Part shown: one piece after another, positions 1 to 5,950 of the stretch | How the letters are laid out: each line of letters starts with the position of its first letter | Numbering within the stretch: the stretch's first letter is position 1 | Notes under the pieces: generated by a model | The model's input: only the letters and a program-made list of their open reading frames with translations | What the model was told of the DNA's origin: nothing | Database searches by the model: none | Translations under genes and position numbers: made by a program | NCBI GenBank assembly: GCA_934373295.1 | Contig: CAKROK010000083.1 | Span: 1-5,950, forward strand | From: an uncultured Christensenellaceae bacterium | GTDB lineage: Bacteria; Bacillota; Clostridia; Christensenellales; Christensenellaceae | DNA length: 5,950 bases | Reading direction: 5' to 3'

Positions 1-81
1 GCATTTGTTTTTATATAAGATCCATGCGGCTGTAGACATAAGTACCATGCCGCCGATCATATACCAGTAAATTCCGTTACC
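1..81 (-). other. C-terminal membrane segment and start of positive tail
   Basis: After the sorting motif, residues about 1960-1979 form a hydrophobic stretch with aromatic residues at its start (IYWYM), then a Gly-Gly, then Met, Val, Leu and Ala. Lys-Asn-Lys-Cys follows at the window edge. This is the standard hydrophobic stop-transfer plus basic tail that holds a sortase substrate in the membrane until cleavage. The tail and stop codon lie just outside the window. Confidence 0.92.
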
Positions 82-3000
82 ACCAGATTCAGGAAGTGAA
101 TACAATTTCTGGTTCTTGATGGTTAATACCGGAGTTGTTGATCTTGTATCCAACTGCCATAATTCAAAACCTTCTCCAGTTGGGTTTCCATCCTTATTAT
201 CAGTGAGTGTAACTGTTCCATTTTCTACTTTGAAGTAGATACTGGATCCCAGCTTGCTATAACCATCTGGTGCCTTAGTTTCTGTGAGCATATATCTTCC
301 TGCAAGAAGACTGGTAAGTTCTTTACTACCTTCAGTATTATCTACTTCAATATTGTCATTTACAGTTTTCCAGTCATTTTCTTCCCACTTTTTAAGTTCA
401 AATATAGCTCCTGAAAGTGTATTTCCTTCACTATTTGTTTTCTTCAGATCAAGATCTGTAACAACTTCATTTGTATAGGAAACAACAGCTTTTATACCAC
501 CGTTCTTCGGATTATATGTGTAGTTATCAATAACATCTCTCTTAGTTTCAATACCATTTCCAAGAATAAATGTTGCTACATTAGTTTCCGCTTCTACTGA
601 ATGCTCACAGTCTGTTCCTGTTACATCTGTAGCTGCGATTCTGTATCCATCCTCAACAACCTCTGATACAACATAAGTTCCTCTTGAAAGATTTGTCAGC
701 TTTACTTTATCTTCTTTAGAAAGACTTCCTATATCGGAGTTCGCTGGAACAGTAACAGTAAATGGGCTACCCTCAATTTCTTCATTATTTTTTGTTACAT
801 TAAACTTGAATTCTCGAGGTTCAGAGGATGTTTCATTTACCTTCTTGATAATATCAATCAGACCGGAAATTACATTAATTTTGTAGATTCCATACGGGTG
901 GTTATCATTATCTTTATTTGTTGCTACTATACTAAAATCACCATCTTTATAAGATACTTTCAGATAATAACTAATCTCCTTATCTGGCTTTTCTTCGAAA
1001 GTTGCCTCGTTTTTACATTCCGGATCTGTATACCATTTATAGTCGAGTTTACCAATATCCGAATTTCCAACCGTACCAGCTCCATAAGAAGTATTTTCGC
1101 TCGTAGCAACTAACCAGTTTTGAACATTCTCTAGCTGTAGTGCGGAATCTCCCTTGTAAATGGTAATTTCTTTATCATTGAGATAAATTCTACCTTTTAC
1201 ATTAACTGTTGGTTGTGGTAGGTCAACTTTCTCTTTATCAAACTTAATGTTTGATCCTTCCTTCACATTAGTCGGAACATTATTTCCACCAATATAAGAG
1301 TCTTTCGCTTTAACATAAAGAGATTTACTCCATGGAGTCTGTTTCTTCTTATTTGGGATTGTAACCTCCGTCCATTGTACCTGCAAATTACCATTGACAT
1401 AACTTACTTCTCCACCATTTTTCAGGATAAGCTTTCCACCATCTTTTAATGCTATTTGTGCATCTCCAATAGTGTTCTCCGTAATAATTTCATCAACATG
1501 TCCTTCTCTATCATCAAGAAGATCAAATCTTGAATCAATCGTATCGGTAATGGTAGCATTTGTAATATCAATATCATTAAGGATTGTCTGCTCAAATGTT
1601 CTGAACAGTTCGCCCAGACTAGCTGCATCATTCGCTGTCTTCGCACATTCTGAACTTGATGCAATTCCTGGATACTCTGTTGTTCCATATGTTCCACCCG
1701 CCAGGAATTTTTCAGCTTGCTCTGTAAGAGCGAATCCAATGGTATATACACTACAACCTGCATCTTTCAACTCTTTTGCTGCCATATTAGATTCGCTTAC
1801 TACATCATTATCCCATTCAGGATTATCATCCCATGCAGCAGTATTATCTCCTGTCGGTGCACCATCTGTAAACATAATCACATTTTTGGAATTATTGTTT
1901 GTAATTCCATCTAGTAAATCTTTCGCTTTGTAAAGTCCAGTTCGCCTCGTATTATCTTCATTTTTGTATGCTGGAACTGTACCACCAGAAGCATTTAAAT
2001 CATTTACAAAATTAATCAACTCAGTACTCTTATTTCCATCTCCGACACGTACCATTTCTTTTGTTTTTCCGTTGATTTTTTGTGAATCCCTATCATAGTC
2101 ACTACTAAATACTGTAATTCCAACGTTACAATCCGGTGCTTTAACTTTAAGATCGTTTATAAAGTCTGTAACAGAACTCTTTAATGCCTGGAGACGTGTT
2201 GGATATGAGTAAATTTCATAGCCTTGATACTCTGTATTTAAATAGTGGTATCCACCATAATAACTTCCTATATACCATCCATTATATGTGGAATAGTTCA
2301 TTTCATAATAATTATTTTCACTCTTTAAATAATATTTAGTTCCGCTTGTACTCAGCTTCCCTCTTGTCTCCTCTGTATTCGTTCCTTCATATACATATTC
2401 TTTCAAGGGATCATTCATAGAACCAGACATATCCAACACCAGAACAACATTTGCATTACGTTTTTCTTGTACTTTACTTTTACTCTTAGATTCTGCAGAA
2501 ATATCAATCCGATATTTTCTGTTCTCCTCGTCTATAACTGTTGCTGTCTTTGAACGTTCCAGTTCAGATTCGATCAGTTCCTGATGTGTATAGTTTACAA
2601 TGTGATAATAGTTATCTTGCGAATCTTTCACAACTTGAGTTTTACCATCAGCCTCATACAGTGTGGCAACAGCATTATCCTCTGCGTTCTTTTCAACTTT
2701 AACGATCCAAGTATTTCTATTCTCATAATCTCTTGGAACCTTCGATTCTGTTAAAGTATAAGTTCCTGAATGCAGCTTCTCAAATTTTATGATTCCCTTT
2801 TCATCTGACGTTTCTTTATAAGTTTTAGATTCGTCAGCCTGAGAAGCAAGTGTAAATTCTGCTCCAGGTAAAATCTCACCTTTTGTATTGACTTTTTTCA
2901 TAACAAGTTCTGCAACACTGGTGAGTGTATTGGTAACCGTTACCTTTGCATCCTTACCTAACTGGATTGTTCCTGTTGCAACTTGACTTGCATCAGTTGC

Positions 3001-5950
3001 ATCCGCATTTTCAATCTTGTACTCAGGAGTTCCATAATCCGTAGTGTTAAGATTTATCTCTTCCACTCTAAAAGTTGTTCCGGATAATATCTGTGTAATG
3101 CTTACTGTATAACCTGCCGGAACAGAAGAGATAACTCCATCTGCAGCAGTTCCACATACCTTACTACCGTCTTCCTTATTTAAGGTACCATCCTCATTCC
3201 TGGTATAATAATTACCAGCTGAATCCTTTAAGTAATAATTTCCAGTATAATTCTGACCATTCAGCTGTACACGGAAGTCAAATTTGTCTGTTACAGAGAT
3301 ATCATTTTTAATTTTTTTCGTAATTTGAAGCTCACGGCTATTTTCTGCACTACAATTGTTTTTAAATACAATCACAGCCCGCTCTCCAACAGACTCTTTT
3401 TCTGATTCTATTTTTTGTCCATTTCCTGTGGTCACTTCAGTATTATTAATTGTTACTTTGTCATATTCGTTTGAATTTACACCTATTTCTTTTACATAAT
3501 ACTTTCTATTTGCTTTTAAGCCATTAAATACCGCTGTCTCACCCGCTTTCAAATAGAAAACATTATTATAGGTTTCGTTTTCAAACTCAACATTATTTTT
3601 AAAATTAAGTGGTTCTCCGTTTTCTTTTTTTGCCCCACTCCCGGAACCAAGAAGTTCATACTCATCGCTATAGTTTCCATCGTCTTTTAATTTCTGTGCG
3701 AAAATTTGGAAAGCAAAATTAACATTCGCATACTTCTCTTTATCTGTATTGCTAAGTTCTTTTGTTACTTTAACCTGACCATCTGGTACTGTTGGAAGAT
3801 TAAATTTAATTTTAAGATTTGATGCTCCTGCACCACGCTCCATATAGAACATCTTAATCGTATGTGTAGTATAATCTTTAAAAGTACCATTATGATTCCA
3901 GTCATTTTCATTGTACTTTCCTGTTTCCTTGAAGCAAGCTTGCAAGGTAGTGCCCCTCTGATTTTCTACAGTTACTTCTCCAGTTGAAAAATCAATAGAG
4001 CCACTTCTTGCTTCATGACAGCCACCCATATCCAATACTAAAACACCATCGATATAAACCCACAGATCATCATCACCTGTGAATTCATATTTCATAGGAT
4101 TCCCATCATAATAACCATTTTTACCTTGGATAAATTTTGCATCCATTTCCATTCCAAAGTAATAATTGGGAGTGTCTCCATCTGGAAGATACAATTTATC
4201 ACCATAGCGAGCTGATGATTCTGGCAACCGCTCTCCCCTACTATTATATAAATTAGTATTAGTAGATTTATTTTTATTGTTGAAAGTATTATACGGTAGG
4301 AAATTACCTCTTTTATATGTTGGTCGATCCCCATTCTCTGGTGTTGTCAATTCTGTAAACACTTGGAAATTACCGTCCTTTGAATTAAAGGAAGCACCAT
4401 TTTCTTCGGAGTTATAATAGAAATATTTTCCTGGAGCATTATATACACTTTCCAAAAACAGGTGATTGGCATCGATTGCACTAGTATAGAATGATGCTAA
4501 GCTCGTATCTTTTAATGAATTACCATTCTTCCAGTTATTATCCGTTACAAATGTAGGATAACCATCTTCTCCTAAAGTTTTGCTCAGAATTCCCTGTTTA
4601 ATTTCCTGCGCATCTTGAGCCCATTCGTATCCTTGAAATTGCTGACCATCATAATCAATCATTTTTATGTTAATACCCTTTGACTTAGAGTCTACTGTAT
4701 TAACATATGTTAAAGGCTGCTTTTCATAAATAAAATAGACAGTGTCTTTAACTTTTTTCCAGCTACCATCTGAGTTTTTAGTATTATATTCTACATCATC
4801 CCATGATGAGTTACACCTAAGCCTCTTAATTTCTGTTCCATCACTTGTTTTCAGACTTGCCTTTTTAAACTGATATCCACTTACTTGTGGTGCAATCTTA
4901 TTTACCTTTACCTCTGCACCATCAGAACTAACATTAATTGTTTTTGAAGTATCATTGCCTATTTCAGTTCCAGTTGTGTCTACTATTTCAATATCCAACG
5001 CTTTACTAGAATAACGATATTGCCAAGTAATAGTAAATGTGGAAAAGCTTGTTGTTTCAAACTCTGCTTTCTGTACACTTCCAGCTACATCTGTTTCTAC
5101 ATTTGCAGTTCCTTCCTGGGTCATGTCCACTACATTAACATTGCCGTTTTCATCTTCAACCAGATGCATCATTGTAACGTCCATCTGAGTTGCTGTTGTT
5201 TCATTCTGACTGAATTCATCTTCTTCAGTGAAAACTGCTGCTTCGCTTCCGTTTTCTGCTGCCTGCACTACTTCTTCAGGCACGGATGGTTCTGTGTAGT
5301 GCATGGAAACATTTACGGAACCATCAACTGGTTCTATCTTATTTCCATCATTGTCCTGGAAGAAAATATCATATGCAAGGAAACCTGCGATTTCGTATCC
5401 ATCTTCCTCAGCTTTTTCGTTAAGCTTATTTTCTGTTTCTGCGTACTTGTCAGGGTCTGTTTCCTGTACGATAGGAGTTACAACAAACTCTGCATTATCT
5501 GGAAGAACGTCTTTTGCAGCTGTTGCAGTTACAAGCACATTGCCGATTGTCTTAGAGTAAGTTACTTCGTCTTCGACCTGAACTTCTGCTTCTTCATTTG
5601 CATCTTCGTTTTCTGTACCCTGCTCTTCAGTCTCAACAACTTCCGCCATATCGCTTCTTACATAAGCTTGTGCTTCTTCGTAGGAAACTTTGTACCAGGT
5701 GAATTCGTCTTCATCAGTTACTGTTTCGAGAAGTGGAAGCTGAGTGTCTGTATCTACTGTTGCGATCACGTCTGCTTCTGTGGAAGGAGACACGCGAAGG
5801 TTAACTTCGTCTGCGGTGATGCGGATCATTTTGATCTGTTCCTGATCTGGTGCTTCTTCCGGATTCTGTTCTTCCTCAGAGTTTTCTACATTATTCTCTG
5901 TGTTGGTTTCTTCTCCGTTCTCTTCGGTATTTTCGGTGTTGGTGTCTGCA
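1..5950 (-). CDS. Giant LPXTG-anchored multidomain adhesin (SH3b, fibro-slime, Cna-B, VWA), partial at both ends
   Basis: This cell-wall-anchored surface protein probably mediates adhesion to host, mucus or neighbouring cells. The frame has codons starting at every base congruent to 1 mod 3 and stays open for 1983 codons. Neither the start nor the stop lies in the window, so the true protein exceeds 1983 residues. From the N-terminus it holds an acidic stretch (1-40), SH3b (41-103), an acidic linker (104-128), a beta-rich module (129-309), a MucBP-like segment (310-423), fibro-slime (424-719), three isopeptide Cna-B-type domains (720-1122), VWA (1164-1455), a D2-type isopeptide domain (1456-1587), an Ig-like segment (1588-1696), two Cna-B domains (1697-1951) and an LPESG sorting signal. 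It probably ends within a few codons beyond base 1. Export by Sec and anchoring by sortase are inferred from family knowledge; no sortase gene is visible. No specific named protein is recognised. The single-gene call is very secure; ligand and biological role are unknown. Confidence 0.97.
82..96 (-). other. Sortase sorting motif LPESG
   Basis: Residues 1952-1956 read LPESG, followed by a second Gly and then Asn-Gly before a hydrophobic segment. Sortases cleave LPXTG-type motifs after the fourth residue and join the protein to peptidoglycan or to a pilin. Ser replaces the usual Thr at position four. This variant, with a following Gly, is compatible with class A/B-like sorting in clostridia. 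The motif sits only six residues after the putative isopeptide Asn of the last Cna-B domain, so there is almost no wall-spanning linker. Confidence 0.93.
97..465 (-). other. Cna-B/SpaA-type domain 5 (membrane-proximal)
   Basis: Residues 1829-1951 form a prealbumin-like Cna-B domain of the SpaA type. The first strand carries Lys 1836/1837 (LDLKKTNSEG). This is followed by the typical GAIFEL segment and the hallmark LTETKAPDGY, whose Glu 1890 is the expected catalytic acid. The last strand ends TIKNQK with Asn 1946 as the likely bond partner. Such domains form a spontaneous Lys-Asn isopeptide bond that stiffens Gram-positive stalks. The family call is secure; the bond residues are predicted by pattern. 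Confidence 0.92.
466..861 (-). other. Cna-B-like isopeptide domain 4
   Basis: Residues 1697-1828 are a stalk domain of the pilin/Cna-B kind. The first strand is IDIIKKVNE (Lys 1702/1703), then FKFNV, a middle strand YVVSEVVEDGY with Glu 1763, and a last strand VVSYTNEV with Asn 1827. The Lys-Glu-Asn order fits an intramolecular isopeptide bond. One Cys (1781) is present and probably unpaired. A TYNPKN string near 1815-1820 only superficially resembles the YPKN pilin motif. Similarity to the larger, streptococcal-pilin-like group is inferred; the exact family is not certain. Confidence 0.8.
862..1188 (-). other. Ig-like beta segment, family not recognised
   Basis: Residues 1588-1696 lie between the D2-type isopeptide domain and Cna-B domain 4. 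The segment begins RIYLNDKEIT, includes a YKWYTDPEC string, and ends with strands YYLKVSY, FSIVATN and GIYKINVI. The alternating hydrophobic pattern suggests a beta sandwich of about 100 residues. The single Cys (1645) has no obvious partner here. A spacer role in the stalk is inferred from position; no motif identifies a function. Confidence 0.5.
1189..1584 (-). other. D2-type isopeptide-forming domain after VWA
   Basis: Residues 1456-1587 start with DITNATITDTIDSRF, the typical opening of the fimbrial-type isopeptide D2 fold that often follows a VWA domain in Gram-positive tip adhesins. In that fold an Asp of the TDTI region supports a Lys-Asn bond. A Gly-rich hairpin (DGGKLILKNGG) and a QVQWTEV strand follow. 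A closing stretch DLPQPTVNV is also common at the end of this fold. I did not assign the bond Lys and Asn with confidence. The domain probably supports the VWA head mechanically. Confidence 0.75.
1585..2460 (-). other. von Willebrand factor A domain with complete MIDAS
   Basis: Residues 1164-1455 form a VWA domain, the metal-dependent ligand-binding fold found in pilus-tip adhesins. Strand one, NANVVLVLDMSGS, gives the metal-site DxSxS (Asp 1173, Ser 1175, Ser 1177). Thr 1324 in the SGGT loop and Asp 1362 in VIMFTDG complete the site. Later strands such as CSVYTIGFA and the closing helix GELFRTFEQTI are also typical. At about 290 residues it is larger than the usual near-200, mainly because of a Tyr-rich insertion right after the MIDAS loop. 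Three Cys (1274, 1399, 1435) are present. Its position about 1160 residues into the visible frame, rather than near the N-terminus, is unusual. Confidence 0.95.
2203..2403 (-). other. Tyrosine-rich insertion in the VWA domain
   Basis: Residues 1183-1249 lie between the DMSGS metal loop and the first conserved helix (RLQALKSSV). Seventeen of the 67 residues are Tyr, with Gly, Asn and Ser around them and a GWYIGSYYGGYHY core. The segment probably projects near the metal site as beta hairpins. Aromatic-rich surfaces often bind sugars or mucin-like ligands, but that role is speculation here. Base composition is very AT-rich; bases 2281-2340 hold only 10 G or C in 60. Confidence 0.85.
2461..2583 (-). 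other. Linker entering the VWA domain
   Basis: Residues 1123-1163 join Cna-B domain 3 to the VWA domain. They contain SKTATVID, then NRKYRIDIS and a Ser/Lys-alternating SKSKSK run. Similar SKTA-plus-strand linkers precede VWA domains in other clostridial and streptococcal surface proteins, where they pack as an extra strand. The assignment rests on pattern memory. Confidence 0.55.
2584..2913 (-). other. Cna-B/SpaA-type domain 3
   Basis: Residues 1013-1122 form a prealbumin-like SpaA domain. The first strand AELVMKKVNTKGE carries Lys 1018/1019, followed by PGAEFTL, a KGIIKFEKL turn and GTYTLTESKVPRDYE with Glu 1068 in the expected catalytic position. The last strand YYHIVNYT supplies Asn 1119. 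An internal Lys-Asn bond is predicted. The domain sits directly before the VWA head and probably acts as its rigid base. Confidence 0.88.
2914..3345 (-). other. Cna-B/pilin-like isopeptide domain 2
   Basis: Residues 869-1012 form a second large pilin-type domain. It opens LQITKKIKND (Lys 878), then FDFRVQLNG, and contains a YYLK hairpin (from about 901) that recurs in the VWA insertion. Glu 963/964 in FRVEEINL and Asn 1007 in VTVTNTL complete a plausible Lys-Glu-Asn triad. Cys 932 is alone. The opening strand and the VTVTNT ending are characteristic of clostridial stalk domains. Confidence 0.82.
3346..3792 (-). other. Pilin-type isopeptide domain 1 (FctA/Spy0128-like)
   Basis: Residues 720-868 follow the fibro-slime domain after a short PTVPDG hinge. 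The first strand QVKVTKEL offers Lys 727/730, then VNFAFQIF, a KAGETAVFNGL turn and YYVKEIGV with Glu 821. The last strand VIVFKNN gives Asn 864. This layout matches the streptococcal pilin isopeptide-linkage type, larger than the SpaA type. A stalk role is inferred. Cys 866 follows the last strand and could pair with Cys 932 of the next domain, but nothing proves this. Confidence 0.82.
3793..4680 (-). other. Fibro-slime / PA14-like domain
   Basis: Residues 424-719 match the fibro-slime type, known from Fibrobacter, Dictyostelium and clostridial surface proteins and related to the PA14 fold. The diagnostic stretch is FTGDDDLWVYIDG at 623-635, followed by LVLDMGGCHEARSGSIDF. In PA14-fold adhesins the adjacent Asp pair binds calcium and helps hold a sugar; calcium and glycan binding here are inferred. 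Earlier parts carry an FFYYNS-like strand and FQVFTEL, and the end has HTIKMFYMERGAGASNLKI, also typical of this family. Cys 644 and Cys 672 lie 28 residues apart and could form a disulfide. An internal LPESS at 1.6 domain-lengths from any membrane segment is not a sorting signal. Domain call is strong; the N-terminal boundary is approximate. Confidence 0.9.
4681..5022 (-). other. Small beta-grasp or MucBP-like segment
   Basis: Residues 310-423 read as alternating beta strands: ALDIEIVD, AEVKVNKIAPQVSGYQF, EIKRLR, and VYFIYEK at the end. The phrase around VSGYQF followed by a closing VYFIYEK resembles mucin-binding-protein-like and beta-grasp repeats of Gram-positive surface proteins. One Cys (379) is present. 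No catalytic or binding motif is visible, and the family name is tentative. Confidence 0.45.
5023..5565 (-). other. Beta-rich module recurrent in Firmicutes surface proteins
   Basis: Residues 129-309 begin with VLVTATAAKDVLPDNAEF, followed by a charged helix-like stretch (DKYAETENKLNEKAEE). A strand pair AYDIFFQDNDGNKIEP and VNVSMHY comes next. The module ends FETTSFSTFTITW. The same succession (a VTV strand, a helix, a D-I-x-F strand with DGN-x-I/V-EP, a VV-D region and a final FxxxSFSxF strand) is common upstream of Cna-B domains in gut clostridial adhesins. It is sometimes compared to ZU5-like folds. No enzyme motif is seen, and a structural or presentation role is inferred. Confidence 0.6.
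5566..5640 (-). other. Acidic linker
   Basis: Residues 104-128 separate the SH3b domain from the beta-rich module. Counting from residue 101, 13 of 28 residues are Asp or Glu and none is Lys or Arg. It is probably disordered and extended. Confidence 0.85.
5641..5829 (-). other. Bacterial SH3-like (SH3b) domain
   Basis: Residues 41-103 fit an SH3b domain. The opening VNLRVSPSTEADVIATV matches the usual N-x-R-x-x-P-s-t-x-x-x-V-I start. A WYKVSYEEAQAYVRSDM ending matches the W-x-K-V plus G/A-Y-V-x-S-x-x pattern. SH3b domains usually bind peptidoglycan or act as wall-targeting modules of hydrolases and toxins. No hydrolase domain is present in the visible protein. Presence near the outer end of a sortase-anchored adhesin is unusual; the actual ligand is unknown. 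Confidence 0.85.
5830..5949 (-). other. Acidic Asn/Thr/Glu-rich low-complexity stretch
   Basis: Residues 1-40 are made largely of Asn, Thr and Glu in short irregular units (TNTE, NTEE, NGEE). Fifteen of the first 39 residues are Asp or Glu, and none is Lys or Arg. Such stretches commonly follow the signal peptide of large clostridial surface proteins, so the N-terminus may be near. The signal peptide itself is not in the window, and this is inference. Confidence 0.8.

Noticed and set aside
493..522. TYNPKN string resembling the YPKN pilin motif of sortase-polymerised pilins
   Set aside because: An Asn splits the Tyr-Pro pair, and it lies late in a Cna-B domain rather than ahead of one. The WxxxVxVYPK context is absent.
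1472..1933. 153-codon open frame on the plus strand, antisense to the VWA domain
   Set aside because: It lies wholly opposite a clearly conserved domain, shows no recognisable motif and has the Ser/Ile/Val-rich composition expected of an antisense shadow of this frame.
4213..4227. Internal LPESS resembling the C-terminal LPESG sorting motif
   Set aside because: It lacks the Gly at position five, has no hydrophobic segment or basic tail after it, and sits inside the fibro-slime domain.
4092..4334. 80-codon open frame on the minus strand inside the fibro-slime region
   Set aside because: It is out of frame with the adhesin, whose frame is uninterrupted here and encodes recognisable family motifs.
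5303..5560. 85-codon open frame on the plus strand opposite the beta-rich module
   Set aside because: It is a Ser-rich shadow with no motif; the opposite strand codes for a conserved module.
1..5950. Possible promoters, terminators, RNA genes, CRISPR or insertion sequences
   Set aside because: The entire window is continuously coding on the minus strand, and no repeat array, inverted-repeat pair or structured RNA stood out.

Overview
The whole window is one reading frame on the minus strand, open from end to end: 1983 codons with no stop. It belongs to a giant, sortase-anchored, multidomain surface adhesin. The C-terminus lies at the low-coordinate end, where an LPESG sorting motif and a membrane segment run up to the edge. 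The N-terminus, including any signal peptide, promoter and ribosome binding site, lies beyond base 5950. Residue numbers below are window-relative: residue 1 is the codon at 5947-5949 and residue 1983 is the codon at 1-3. I read the frame codon by codon across the window and found no frameshift or internal stop.

Low G+C, the LPXTG-type anchor, repeated Cna-B/SpaA-type domains and a fibro-slime domain point to an anaerobic Firmicute, most likely a gut Clostridia/Lachnospiraceae-type organism. This is inference from protein style; no marker gene is present.

From N- to C-terminus the layout is: acidic Asn/Glu/Thr-rich stretch (5830-5949); bacterial SH3-like domain (5641-5829); second acidic linker (5566-5640); a beta-rich module of a kind recurrent in Firmicutes surface proteins (5023-5565); a small beta-grasp or MucBP-like segment (4681-5022); a fibro-slime/PA14-like domain with a GDDD motif (3793-4680); three Cna-B/pilin-type isopeptide domains (2584-3792); a von Willebrand A domain with an intact metal site and a tyrosine-rich insertion (1585-2460); a D2-type isopeptide domain (1189-1584); an Ig-like segment (862-1188); two more Cna-B domains (97-861); and the cell-wall sorting signal (1-96).

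The likely overall design is a stiff, proteolysis-resistant stalk of isopeptide-crosslinked domains, covalently fixed to peptidoglycan at its C-terminus. It carries two candidate ligand-binding heads (fibro-slime and VWA) and, further out, an SH3b domain that could touch cell-wall material. No RNA gene, mobile element, CRISPR array, terminator or promoter was seen. The shorter open frames on either strand are shadows of this gene.
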